NCBI RefSeq assembly: GCF_001640805.2
Contig: NC_066843.1
Location: 9,387,686-9,451,685 of the forward strand
Source: Lates calcarifer
Lineage: Eukaryota > Chordata > Actinopteri > Centropomidae
Length of the DNA stretch: 64,000 bases
Direction of reading: 5' to 3'
Shown one piece after another: positions 53,736 through 64,000 of this stretch. The stretch's first letter is position 1. Each line of letters starts with the position of its first letter. Below the pieces are notes generated by a model. That model saw only the letters and a list, made by a program, of their open reading frames with translations, ran no database searches and was not told the origin of the DNA. A program made the translations under genes and the position numbers.

Positions 53736-54495
53736 CTGGGGAGCACCGACAGGGAGGGGAGGGAGGCACCACACAGACAAGACAAGAAGAGGTGGAGTCA
53801 GAGAAGAGGTTCAGAGGGTTGTCTGGGAGGGCACGATGAGGTCAGCTCTCAGTTTGTCTGGAAATGAAACACCTGATGAAAAAAAAAAAGAGATGAGTGA
53901 GTTGGAGCTCAGAGAAGAAAAACATTGAAATTCTATTTAAAAGTTTAAACACACCCTGACCTAACAGCCCATATCTATCTTACTCATGTTGAGCTTTAAT
54001 GTAATACTGCTCAACTCCCGCAGCTGTACTGGAAACTGTTTTTCCAGATGTGGAAGTTTTCTACATCATGCCTATAAACATCTCTGGTGATGAGTGGGAA
54101 ATTGCCAGCGCCATGAGTCTCCTTTTTTTTTCTTTTTCTTTTTTGTCATCTAAAAACCAAGAAAAAAAACAGCCACCCAGCTTGTATGACTCCTCTCTTC
54201 TGGTGAAAGAGGATTTGTGGTTTTCACAATGTGTTTAACTAAAATGCTTCCATTTAAGTTCAAGCCCATTTCGGGGAAACTTTTTTTTTTTGTGTGTAAT
54301 CTGCCCTCGGGACTCAGGCACCACGGTCAGTTCCAGTAAAACCAGCGTAATCCTGATTGCGCAATTTACATGCCATGACCGGCTTCACTAAACAAACTAC
54401 CTCACATAGATAAACAGACATTTTTTATGCACTTTTAAATCTTGGTTGTACATAGATAATAAGAATATAGGGGGGAATAAAAGACCGATTCTTAC
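53736..54495 (-). other. Inferred SOCS3 5' UTR intron
   Basis: On the - strand a consensus donor AAG|GTAAGAAT starts the intron at 54495, and a pyrimidine-rich tract (CCTCCCTCCCCTCCCTG) leads to the acceptor CCCCAG at 53738-53736, 27 bases before the ATG. Mammalian SOCS3 also has one intron in its 5' UTR, which supports the model. Length is 760 bases. Confidence 0.65.
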
Positions 54496-54735
54496 CTTCA
54501 GTGTTTCTCCAAACTCGCTTTTTTTTTTTTTTTTAAAGAAATCCAAAAGCTCAGGTGCTTGGATAGAGGGCTGTCCACAGTTGTCCTAAAGTCTGTCAGA
54601 AGGATGTGTGTTTGGTTTTTTTTTTGTTTTTTTTTAAGATTCTTTGGCTGGCAAACTTCAAGACTTGTTAGGCAGACTTCTCTGGTTTGAGGCAGTCTGT
54701 GCGCTGCTCTGGCTGAGCTGAGAAGTGGAGCGGGA
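54496..54735 (-). other. Inferred SOCS3 non-coding exon 1
   Basis: The exon ends at the donor at 54496/54495. Its 5' end is not defined; about 54735 is a guess from the GC-box and TATA-like sequence beyond it. I find no ATG on the transcript strand in this stretch. It has unusual oligo(A) tracts: A16 (54534-54519) and A9-C-A10 (54635-54616). Confidence 0.5.
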
Positions 54736-54800
54736 GGTGGAGAGGAGCCCTTAAGTGTGAGCTGACTCCGCCTACCCCTTCTTTTTTCCAGTAAAGCCTC
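54736..54800 (-). promoter_or_regulatory. Proximal SOCS3 promoter candidate
   Basis: Read on the - strand: a STAT-type TTACTGGAA (54794-54786), GAAGGGGTAGGCGGAGTC (a GC/Sp-like box, 54779-54762), then CACACTTAAGGGC (54755-54743), which is weakly TATA-like. Mammalian SOCS3 promoters place STAT sites next to a GC-rich box in the same order. The start site is not proven. Confidence 0.5.
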
Positions 54801-54830
54801 TCTCTCTCTCTTGGCAGAATGACAGGAAGC

Positions 54831-54856
54831 TTTTATTTATTTATTTATTTATTTTA
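54831..54856. repeat. (TTTA)n short tandem repeat
   Basis: About six TTTA units just upstream of the SOCS3 promoter candidate, read directly. Confidence 0.9.
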
Positions 54857-54993
54857 AAGGATTCCTGCTATGAGAAGTGCCCTCCCCCCGCTGTTCCTCC
54901 AAAATGAAGTTAAGGAGGAGTTCCAAGCAGCACACATTTACCTTTGGTAACCCAGCATTTATCTGTTTAATGTTTTATAAACACTATTTTTCA

Positions 54994-55013
54994 CCCCCAC
55001 CCCCCACCCCCCC
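54994..55013 (-). other. G-rich tract upstream of SOCS3
   Basis: On the - strand this is G7-A-free: three runs of 7, 6 and 5 G separated by single T. Splitting the longest run allows a four-stranded quadruplex. It lies about 270 bases upstream of the inferred exon 1. Confidence 0.6.
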
Positions 55014-55038
55014 AGTTCAGATTTCCATCACTTTCAGA

Positions 55039-55047
55039 TTCTCAGAA
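55039..55047. promoter_or_regulatory. STAT (GAS) site upstream of SOCS3
   Basis: TTCTCAGAA on +, TTCTGAGAA on -. This is a full TTCNNNGAA palindrome of the type bound by STAT3 and STAT5. It lies about 0.3 kb upstream of the inferred exon 1. Confidence 0.5.
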
Positions 55048-55169
55048 CAAGCTGTAGTTTGAAATTCATATATGATCATATGTTCTTTTCTTTTTTGGTA
55101 AAGGTTCCGCTTTAGTGTCAAGTGTGAGGTAATGATTCAGTCTTAGCTGAGGCGGTTTGTGTAATCGGT

Positions 55170-55178
55170 TTCTGAGAA
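55170..55178. promoter_or_regulatory. Second STAT (GAS) site upstream of SOCS3
   Basis: TTCTGAGAA on +, another TTCNNNGAA palindrome with the same core as the site at 55039 but in the opposite orientation, 131 bases away. Confidence 0.5.
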
Positions 55179-55220
55179 ATTCACAGTAACAGTGGCTCAC
55201 GCACACTGAGCGCTAGTTCC

Positions 55221-55235
55221 CCCATAGAGGGCGCC
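55221..55235 (+). promoter_or_regulatory. CTCF-like core upstream of SOCS3
   Basis: CCCATAGAGGGCGCC matches the CTCF core CCASYAGRKGGCRS except at the third and fourth positions, with the key AGAGGGCGC part intact. It may mark a domain border next to the SOCS3 promoter. Confidence 0.35.
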
Positions 55236-56861
55236 AGAATTTGGGGAACTTCATTAAGACTTTATTTCCCAACAGTAGCAACTGGTATCCAATGGCAACG
55301 GGTTATTATTTGTGTTTCCCTTGCGCTGCTTATGGCCATATTTTAATGATTGTTTGAAATCTCCCGATATTTATTGTTACCCTAAGACCCAAAAGTGCTC
55401 CATTCAAATACACATCATCAAAGTGGTTTTTGAAATACATACTTTAATATTTTACTTAGTTAAAAATAGTTACCTAATTCATTGCGTCTTGCTTGTACAG
55501 CTGCACAGTCCACGTGGATTTAAAGCATTAGATACATACATATTGGGTGTTACAACATGGCAACATATGTCAGGCATTTTCTAAACAAATGACACTGCAA
55601 TGCAAACAAAGCAGTTTCTATCATGTCCCTGACTCTATTAATAAATGTTGGCATAAAAAAAGTCCCCATCCACAACAGAAGTCATGTTTTTTAGGTTTTA
55701 GAAAAAGTTGCATTTATGAGCAGTATAACCATAGCGGAGCGGAAATGTGTTTATTACTGTATTTGCCAATTATAGCATCAGTGGAGGCTGGTGTATAGAC
55801 AGATGATGAATGACAACATAGTAGAATAGAGTAAAATATGTTTTTATATGAGAAGTTGACAAATAATGTATTGTAATACATGCTTAAAATGTCTTTATAT
55901 CTGCTTAAAACTATCCTACAGTGTGTTATAAACCATTTATCTATCATACAGGGAGGAGATCTAAAAACAAAGCCTACTATTAATTGTTCTGTGGCACAGT
56001 CATATTTGGGTTTAACCTTACCTAGGATCTTTTAACACTTCATTTGGATAATCAGGTGTTGATTCTCAACAATGTGAAAGCAAAAACTCATCATATTGCT
56101 CCCCACCCACTGTGATGACCCTAACTCGACTCTGACCCTACCCCAACCTACAGTAAGTCTTTCTTTATCATCGCGTTAATAATTTGTGTATCAGCTTGAG
56201 GCTGTCTAAAGGAAATGTGACTTCAGATCCTCATGTAAAGACAGTCTAATCTTTGGCAACATGCGTGTGACTGATAGACTGCTCACACAATCCACATCAG
56301 CGCCCTCCCTGCTGACTCAGCTATGACCACCCCCAGCCTCAGGTGGTTGTTGTACTGTAAATTAACTCCAGGCTATGGTGTCATGTCAGACTTTGCCTTT
56401 AACCAGCTCACTCATTTTACTCATCAGTAACAGGCAGTGTTTTACAGTGCCGTGGCCTATATGTGAAAACCTGAAAAATCTGAACAAAAAAAAAACAAAA
56501 AAAAAACAGATACATGGCATCCTGATACAAACCTTGGCTGGGAACTGGACAGGAGGAGGAGCGTTCAGGCAACGAATTGACGCCACAAAGGCGGATGGTC
56601 TTTGGTAAAAGCCAGCTGTGTCCACAGAGGTGAGTCAAGTGTTGTCTGATTCAAACCATCATTAGGATGGGGGGGGGGGAGGGAAATCACTAGGATAGCC
56701 TTGTAACAGTCCGCTTGTTTCCAGAAAATCTATTGTGTCATCATTGTGAGGCATGTATTTAGCATTCACAGTCTCCTCTGGGATCCTAACGGGAGTCAAT
56801 GGAAGGAAAAGGAGCAGTAAGCTGGCTCAAACTGGGAAAGAGAAACCCCCCTGCTCACCAT

Positions 56862-56875
56862 GTTTCCATGGAAAC
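56862..56875. promoter_or_regulatory. Perfect RFX X-box-type palindrome
   Basis: GTTTCCATGGAAAC is identical to its reverse complement over 14 bases and fits GTTNCCATGGNAAC, the palindromic RFX site. It lies in otherwise unremarkable single-copy-looking DNA. Confidence 0.45.
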
Positions 56876-57238
56876 CACTATGCACATCATTACAGCATGC
56901 TGACTTGGCTTTTTAACATGTCGACTGTAATTTCCCAAGTCATTTGTACTTTTGATTAAGTGGGATAGGAGGACCTTAAAGAGCAGCGAGGAGGAAAATG
57001 TTGTCCCCAGACATCAAGACTTGTAAAAAATACAATAAAGTAAAATAAACAAACCTGACAGACAGTGTGTACTTAACCAGAGGTCAGCCCTCAAATGGTT
57101 GGTCAGCTGAGGCAAACCAAGTGACCTGGAGCTGAGTAGGCTCTCTGCTCTGTTGCTGTAGAGCACCATGGGACTCTGGCCAAACATCTGAGGCTCAGGG
57201 TGTGAGGCTTGGCAATGACAGATCTGGCTCTGTAGGCC

Positions 57239-57268
57239 GTGTGTGTGTGTGTGTGTGTGTGCGTGTGT
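57239..57268. repeat. (GT)n microsatellite
   Basis: About 14 GT units with one GCGT interruption. Confidence 0.95.
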
Positions 57269-58291
57269 TTCTCTGCCTTTCATTTGTAGTAGGTTTGCAG
57301 AATCTATGTAGTAAACCAAAAATACCCTATCATCCATGTTTTTATGTTTCTAAATATGTATCCAGACACAGTTGAATGTATTTTGCCCACTAATACTCAT
57401 AGAATGGCATTTTTCAATTCACACGCAAAGTCGATAAATTTGTCCTTAGTTTAGCGTATGAGACAAGGCCTTGCATGATAGCTTGTTGGTCTAAACCACT
57501 GTTTAGTGGAAAAGGCAGCTGTTTAGGTTTTCCCACACTGACTCAGAAATTTACTCTAGCTCATGGTTCCCGTAAACCCACTGGGTACGAGGGGGGGAAA
57601 AAAGCGGACCTTTCGACTGGAAAGAGGGTTGAAAAGCAGAAAAAATGTTATTCGACAAAATATTTTGGAGCGGCTCGGTCGAGCAGAATTTCACAGAACA
57701 GGGAGATCTTTTAAAAGCGTGTACGTGTTTTGCCAGTTTTCTGAAATTATTTGTGGTGGTGGCAATTACAAAGGCGCCGCTTATTGTTTGTACAGCTGAA
57801 TATAGTGAGCCCTGAATTCAGGTTGAGTCAACAGCATCAGCAATGTCTTTTTTTTTCTTTCTTTTTTTAACCAGCCTCTGCCCTTGGGGGGGAGGGGGGG
57901 TTGAATTTAAAATAAAATCTTTGTTTTTGCTAGGGTTCTATTTTACTTCAAATCATACTACGTGAAAGAAAGGGTTGTAAGAGGAAACAGTGCTGTTGCT
58001 GTCAGATATAAACCATTGTGTATGATTCAAATCAGGTAAACTACAGTGGAACTGTCACAGTTACTGAGATATGCAGGGAAGTTCCTGGCTTATCACTCAA
58101 TCTAATTCCTGTTAGCTCTGTATTATAGTCATGTGCTGTAGGTGCACGTCTTTCCTCTACCTGCATGTGTCCCTTTTTTAATGTCAATATTGGGCCTACT
58201 ACAGAGCTGTATTACTGTAAAACTTCCTTGTTAGTTGAGCAAGATCACTTCTGTGTGATTACCAATCATCCAGTAATAATTTCCTGTAACT

Positions 58292-58312
58292 CGCTCTCTC
58301 TCTCTCTCTCTC
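58292..58312. repeat. (TC)n microsatellite
   Basis: Short TC run of about nine units with a CGC start. Confidence 0.9.
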
Positions 58313-59799
58313 ACTCACTGTGTTGCTGTCAATGCCGCTCATTGTGTTTCTGTGAATTTTGGGAAGTGTCATGTGTGACCGGCACAGTCGAGAATGTACA
58401 ACAAGCCACAAAAACCCTGAGTGGCAACACAGTTTTTCACAATTCATTTTTCAAAGAATATTCAGACTCAAACTACGTCCTTATGGTATCTATGGTCTAC
58501 GCTGACTAAAAAGCACTCTGGAGTAGTCTTCCACGGCATAATGACAGATGCCAGAAATTGTCTTGAGAACATTTTATTCATGGGTGTCAGAGATGCTTGT
58601 CTTCACGCTGATTGCGCAACTCCCTAGAGCATTACTGTAAATTTACAGGGAAGAAAACTTTGTCACTATGAATTTCTTGTTTACTCCTTAGAGGGAAGTC
58701 CGAAACAAAAAAAGAGGGAAAATAAAATTGCAAAAACCAAACCAGAAAAACCGTCTGACACAAAAGCTTATACATAAATAGAGTTTGCAGCTAAATTCTA
58801 CTTGTGTGATCTATTTATGTAGCCAATTATTTTTTATAAATCATACAGAGTACTAATTGTGGACTCTACTGTATCTCTGTCTGCAGGGCTGATTAAATCC
58901 AGCTCCAAGTTTCTGCACTGTGTTCCTTTTCATTCAAATTAGCAGGTTACTTAGAAGTGGATGACTTGCGTTTGCTGACCTGAGAAGGTGTGAAAGTTGG
59001 AAGTGAAATCCAGGGTGCTGAGCACATGCAGCTCTCACTATTCTGCCTTGCGTATCACATGCAGTCTATTTATGGCCGCGAGCTTAGACACAGTCACAGC
59101 TGTCTTCTGGGAAGAGCTAAAAAGAGAACACACAGAGCTATTAACTTGTGCCAATCACACCCATAACATTATGCACAATGATATATGACAGTCACAGCTA
59201 TTCTAAGTGTGTGACCGCTTTACATTATCTCAAGCAACCTGTTTTCTTATTTATTTATTTATTTTTTTTACTTATCTAACAAATGCATAGATTGTCACAT
59301 CCTAAAAATATATTTATCTCAAAACAGCTGGGTACTTGATCTGTTTAACAGTAGCCTATCACACTGCCGAGCGTGCTTTTCGAATAAATCACCCTTCCTT
59401 ACTTTATGACGTTCTCTCTGGCATCATTTGACGTAGGCCCTGCCAGAAAATGATCAGGAAATGTTTCAGCTTCAGACACTGCTCCAATATTTACATCACA
59501 TTACACTGTAGCCCATTGTCAGGAATCAGTGCCAGTTCTACTCTTCTCAAGGTTAAAAAGATGAGAGGGGGAGAAAAAGCTCTTGATGTGACAACAAGGG
59601 AGCTGTTGTCATTCACTGTTGGCTTTATGGGGCGATTATCTGGAGCCTGGTTTCTTCTCGTAGCTTTTATTTTCCTGGCATAAGTCAGTGAGACAAAAAG
59701 AGGAATGTCTAGTGCTGTTGTGATGGGTTGCAACTGGAAGAGTGTGTGGGTCAGCTGCCAACATTTTAGCCATGTGACAGTGTGCTGGGAGTTTCAGTA

Positions 59800-59822
59800 G
59801 GGGGTGGGGGTGGGGTGAGGGG
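59800..59822 (+). other. G-quadruplex-capable tract
   Basis: Four G-runs of 5, 5, 4 and 4 with loops T, T and TGA. It meets the standard quadruplex rule on the + strand. Confidence 0.7.
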
Positions 59823-60303
59823 ACTGTTATTGACAACAGTGTCACAGGACTGATTCCTGAGAGACCTGCGCTGGCATTTCAAAACCCTTTCTTTCCAAAT
59901 CACATATAGCTGACACAATGTGGCAATGACTATTTAGACATTTAGTGCTAACTTGTGAAAATGGATACAGGAAGTGCACTCTGTGATTCGGTCAGTTTGA
60001 CTGCACAGTCATGGTGTTGAGGAAGAAGTTAAAGAAAGAAGCAAATGTCACAAACGTCATCAGATCCTGGTTTCCAGTGTGTCATTAATTTCCACTGTGA
60101 GCCACACTGTGCTAGATGTGGTTACCAAACACATGGCACCTCATCATTTACTGGAAAGCTGAAGTTCAAATATTTGACATTAAAGAGTGTTAAACAGACA
60201 GTTATAGACATGAAAGACACTAAAGGGACAGAGAAATATAAGTATGAAATAATCTTGTTGCTTGTGGATATTCTAGTGCATACAAAGACAATTTACTTTA
60301 GAA

Positions 60304-60412
60304 GGGTAGTTTGAGGTTTTGAGAAATTCACTATTTCTTCCCAAGAGTTAGATGAGAAGATTGATACCTCTCTCACATCTGTACAGTAAATATGAAGATA
60401 TCACCTGTGAGA
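60304..60412 (+). repeat. Dispersed fish repeat, forward fragment
   Basis: TTTTGAGAAATTCACTATTTC, then AGAGTTAGATGAGAAGATTG, then CTGTACAGTAAATATGAAG: the 5' half of a familiar percomorph interspersed repeat. The remainder is missing or replaced by the sequence at 60413-60924. Confidence 0.6.
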
Positions 60413-60662
60413 CTGTCCACCTGTAAATCAAGCCCCTAACTCATCTATTCAAGCAGCTTATTGTGACCAATAGTTGAGTTTGATTCTTAAGAGGACCTCT
60501 AGTGGCTGTAGTAATCATGACAGGAACAAAGGAAGAAGTCAGGTGAGGTGGTGTATCAACAAAGACAGCCTCAGGGGGAGGTTGGGTGGACGAATGGATC
60601 AACAAAACTCTAGACTTCCATCCAGGAAACCGCCACTCATTTCCCATGACTCTTCCTTAACC

Positions 60663-60840
60663 ACGTGTTTATTATTGTTACCATGAAGGTCCTCTAACCG
60701 TAAGGAAATACTTACTTTAACCCAAAGCACACACTTTTCCTAAACCTAATCGAGCAGTTTTTGTGCCTAAACCTAACCAAACTTTTCCTCAACCTTAACT
60801 GTGTGTTAATTATTGTAACTATGGCAATGAAGGTCTGGTA
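60663..60840. repeat. Repeat with TTTCCTAAACCTAA phrases and duplicated end
   Basis: Near-copies of GTGTTTATTATTGTTACCATGAAGGTC start at 60665 and of GTGTGTTAATTATTGTAACTATGG start at 60801. Between them are two CCTAAACCTAA blocks (about 60738 and 60771). The CTAAACCTAACC phrase is typical of a scattered fish repeat. Family not named. Confidence 0.45.
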
Positions 60841-60924
60841 CAGGTGCCACTGGTATATCACAGTCGTATTCAAGAATAGGGTCTGCCACATAAACTCCAG
60901 TAAAACAACAATTTACCTTTCTTA

Positions 60925-61165
60925 CACTACAGTTTTTGTATGCGAGTTACGTGCTAGTATGTGGCTTGTTACCTTTGGACAGAGCCAGGCTAACTGTTAC
61001 ACCTTGTTTCCAGTGTGAATGCTATGCTAAGCTAACTGGCTGCTGGCAGCAGATTCAGCATACAAATCATGAACTCGTCGTGCATGTTCTCATTTAAGTT
61101 TGGGCAAGAAAGCAAACGAGCGTGCCTTCCAAAATCTCAACATATTCCTTTAATACACTTAACAA
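60925..61165 (-). repeat. Dispersed fish repeat, reverse fragment
   Basis: On the - strand this reads TTAAAGGAATATGTTGAGAT, then AGCAGCCAGTTAGCTTAGC, then GTTAGCCTGGCTCTGTCC and AAAGGTAACAA. It is the same repeat family as 60304-60412 but inverted and longer. Confidence 0.65.
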
Positions 61166-61259
61166 TGCTTGAGTCATGTGCAAACTGGAGTGAACACCCC
61201 AAAGGAAACCCTTATATCCAGGATTACAATCTGCACTTCCCAAGTTGTGAGCTCATACC

Positions 61260-61600
61260 ACCATGATGGTGCACGTTGCATCTGCAGTATAGGCACATCC
61301 CCATCATGATCAACTGCCGCCTCAAACATTCAGATTGCATCATGGCAGATAATATGATTGATCTGACGCTGCCCGCCTATCTCGGATCGCCTGCCTCTGC
61401 CACCACCATCGGTTTATCAGTATCAAATGCTTGGAGGCAAAAGGAGCCAGTGACATAATCGGGATCTTCAAAATGGACTTTGATTCCCACAAACCTCTGA
61501 AATAGCCTGCTGATGTCATTGTGCAGATGGTAATAAATCTGTCTGCGCTGGAAGAGCAGGTTGCTGTTAACTTGATAACACCTTGTTGAATGCTCTCAAG
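61260..61600. other. Unique, CpG-bearing block; enhancer candidate
   Basis: Unlike its surroundings, this block is free of repeats and rich in balanced words (CTGACGCTGCCCGCCTATC, TCGGATCGCCTGCC). Open frames on both strands (61276-61458 + and 61340-61645 -) lack splice borders and known domains. A conserved regulatory element is the more likely reading, by inference only. Confidence 0.3.
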
Positions 61601-62020
61601 CGAGGGAGCGTGCAGCCAAAACATACATGCTATATGTCTGTGCACGGAACACCCACCTGCAGATAGTATTCATAAGCAAATAGAATCATATTCTAGTTAT
61701 CCATGCATCTATATGCATCGGCACATGCAAACGCAGACGCACACACACTTCCTCTATATCACAGTAGTAGTAACTTGATCCTGAGCTGTGCCAGTAAGTC
61801 TGACATTTCCGGATAGATTTAGTGTGTACGTGCAACGTTCACACACCAGTTTTGTGGTTACTGTTCAGATAAGAGTGCTGATAGCTGCCTGTGATATGTG
61901 TCAGGCAGAGGACAGGGATGTTTTTTTTTTTTGGGTTGTTTTTTTTTTTTTTTCCGGTGGATCGCAGGGGATTTACCTGGGTTTTGCTCTGCAGGAACCA
62001 GACCTTAAGTGCTCGTTCCA

Positions 62021-62042
62021 CCCCTCCCCCCACCCCCAACCC
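62021..62042 (-). other. G-quadruplex-capable tract on the - strand
   Basis: C-runs of 4, 6, 5 and 3 separated by T, A and AA on the + strand, giving a four-tract quadruplex motif on the - strand. T-runs lie just before it at 61921-61953. Confidence 0.65.
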
Positions 62043-64000
62043 GCTGATAAGTCGCCTTTTCCCTCATACTCTGCATTGTCTAAAGGGCCTGACTCAGTCA
62101 CAGATGTTTGAGGATACTACCCAAAATGCATCAGTCATCCAGGAGGAAAGCTTTGATCCTTGCCTTCCCCTCGAGCAGTAAATAATTCCATATGCGCGTA
62201 TGACTGGGCCCTCAATGACCTTGCACGAAAATCTTTTCATGGCAGACACAATGAAGTCATATCGGGACTATAAACTGACTACAAGCCATTAGTTGTGTTG
62301 AATAGGGCCTATTGTTACTGCTGCAGGTGTGTTCCTGTTCAGAGTTCTGCTAGAGTGAGTTACAGGGGCGCTCTTTCATCAGTTATCTGTGAGTGTTTTT
62401 GATCCCGTGTTTTAGCTTCTAATAAAATTGCAGCTGCGTTACTAGCCAGTATCTATGCATTTCTTCTTCTTTTACAGCTCTGTTCTTTTTGTTTCACAGG
62501 CCGACGTCTGCAGTAATCCCATTTGTCTTGCTTGGCCTCCTGCGTTGTCCATGTGCAACTCCTACATTTTGAGGTTTGTAACCTCTGAAAAGGGGCGACT
62601 CAGAGTCCCGGAGAGAGAGGCCTGACAGAGGGAGCCCCTGTCTGCACGGCCTCTTCCACATATTTTAGATGTGTGTTCAGATTACATGCTTTGCGCAGAA
62701 CAGCTCAGTGGCAGGTTTTCATTATTTTCCAAGAGTAACGGAGGCATTAATCACAACTAAACACGCTGCAGTAAACAGCTCCTGGATCAGACATCAGAAA
62801 GGAGCTCTACAGGCCTCTCTCTCTCTCTCTCTTTCTTTTCAAGGCATTTCCTTTTGTCCCCTTCTCACTGGGCACTCCCTGTAGACAGGAAATTCTACTG
62901 GAGCCGCTCCAAACCACGGCCTCCTTTTTCCTCTCATTCCCGTCCTTAGCTCGAAAAAATCTTGGAAGGAGGGTACATTCTGTCCCAAACCTTTCGACCT
63001 GCATGTAAACAAACAATCCAGCCCGTTCCAGAAATCTGCTAGGGCTTAACAGATGCTCACATGAGATTTCTGCGATGCTACGCAGCCCGCTGACTAAAAC
63101 TGCACAATAAGCTGCAATCAACATGAGATTACATACAGGATGCTCCATTAAGACATGAGATAAATCACAAAAATCCCACAAGGGGAAAAAAAGTGCTTCT
63201 TCTCACACCGCATTAAGTTAAAAAAGAAAGAAAGAAACACTGAATTTCCTAGAATTAGAGCCACCCACAGTTCAATGAATGTGCAGAAAAATCCCACATT
63301 ACCATTTTCCCACTGGGACAAACAACCCTCTGTCTTGTTTCACACAGTTTTTTTCTTTTTTTTTCTGCAGCTCTGCATCAGCAAGTTCACAACCAAAAAT
63401 ATTGTATACAAGAAAGAAAAAAAAAAGTTAATTCCTCTTTCCAGTAAATCTAATTGATGGGGCACACAGACAGAGTCTATCTCACAACTCAATTCTGTTC
63501 AGTCAAATTCAATTCCTTAAACTGATCACATTCAGGAACAAATACTCAGATTTAGACTCAGAGGTGACTGCATCATTTCTCGGTTGCGATCCAAGAATGC
63601 CAGTAGCAAATAGCCCACTGTCTCTTGTTTAAATCATTTACAGCTTTTTATTCGGTAATTGTGAGCATTTATTGTTTATGTCTGAGCCATAAATACAGGC
63701 ATTCCCCAGGTTCAGCTGTAACAGTAGATGTGATAGAACCAGATTTCTTTCCATAACACTCTCATATCCAGGTCACTGTGTCACCAAGCAACAACATCTG
63801 CTGGAAAGAGGTGTAGCGGTCATTGAATGAAGATGCACCTGCTTACGCTGCATTCACCGGGGAAGACGGATAAGGGACATCTGGTTTCAAACACGGGCCT
63901 AAAATGGTCAAACCACTCAACAGCTCTCATACAAACAGCGGCCAGCGCCATTTGAACATTCACATGTAAGGTTCAGTTGCAAAACGTGCAACTTCAAATT
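62043..64000. other. Gene-free right edge
   Basis: No exon or RNA gene was recognised up to the window end. A (TC)n run lies at 62814-62832 and A/T-rich simple sequence at about 63215-63235 and 63349-63366. A moderately CpG-bearing stretch covers 62500-62650. Confidence 0.45.

Larger units (their letters stand above)
54857..55300. other. SOCS3 distal upstream region
   Basis: Non-coding sequence containing a C-rich tract (54994-55013), two palindromic STAT sites (55039-55047 and 55170-55178) and a CTCF-like word (55221-55235). Each is listed separately. No exon is seen. Confidence 0.5.
55301..59799. other. Gene-free stretch beyond SOCS3
   Basis: No exon of PGS1, the usual next gene, or of any other gene could be recognised. 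Notable contents are an X-box palindrome (56862-56875), a G-run (56669-56679), a GT repeat (57239-57268), a CpG-bearing patch at about 57570-57790 and a TC repeat (58292-58312). Confidence 0.45.

Noticed and set aside
53710..53772. In-frame 21-residue N-terminal extension of SOCS3
   Set aside because: A strong splice acceptor ends at 53736, the canonical MVTHSK start is at 53709 with good context, and the family starts there.
57475..57799. Basic-residue-rich frames at 57.5-57.8 kb
   Set aside because: Two overlapping frames of similar length with no known motif; the local CpG content suggests regulatory or chance sequence rather than an exon.
55301..64000. Search for PGS1 or other downstream neighbours
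   Set aside because: No recognisable exon with a family motif and splice borders was found; the gene may lie beyond the window or have moved.

Overview
The window is vertebrate nuclear DNA, almost certainly from a spiny-rayed teleost fish. The coding parts are short exons with GT/AG borders in AT-rich DNA. Microsatellites and decayed DNA transposons of types familiar from percomorph genomes fill much of the rest. It is not bacterial: there are no operons, ribosome binding sites or dense ORFs.

Three protein-coding genes can be supported. (1) At the left edge, on the + strand, are the last three coding exons of a fascin, most like fascin-2 (1-725), followed by a long 3' UTR that could end near 2.8 kb. 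(2) A complete four-exon gene on the + strand (11349-16875; 633 nt of CDS, 210 aa) encodes a four-pass claudin-fold protein of the TMEM114/TMEM235 family, best matched to TMEM235. (3) On the - strand, SOCS3 has its whole 205-aa reading frame in one exon (53092-53709). A 5' UTR intron, an AUG-free leader exon, a promoter with STAT-type sites and a 3' UTR with an AU-rich element can also be proposed. TMEM235 and SOCS3 are neighbours on human 17q25 as well, and FSCN2 lies on the same human arm but farther away. The three genes do not form a pathway: actin bundling, a claudin-like membrane protein and a JAK/STAT feedback inhibitor. What links them is old synteny.

Layout: 0-2.8 kb fascin end and 3' UTR; 2.8-10 kb intergenic, with a repeat cluster at 8.3-10.0 kb that includes a dead Tc1/mariner copy; 11.2-18.7 kb TMEM235; 18.7-51.8 kb a gene-poor interval of about 33 kb with microsatellites, several MITE-like elements, two AT/GC palindromes, quadruplex-capable tracts and CpG-bearing islands that look like enhancer candidates; 51.8-55.2 kb SOCS3 and its promoter; 55.2-64 kb gene-free, with an X-box palindrome, G-rich tracts and an inverted pair of fragments of one dispersed repeat. 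I found no exons of PGS1, BIRC5, TK1, AFMID or threonine aldolase, which flank this pair in other vertebrates.

No radically new system is evident. The points most worth following are: the TMEM235 copy has no cysteine in its first extracellular loop; the SOCS3 lacks the mammalian PEST insert and one of its two C-terminal tyrosines; the SOCS3 upstream region is dense in candidate control sites; and RFX-like X-boxes recur in GC-richer patches of the intergenic interval.
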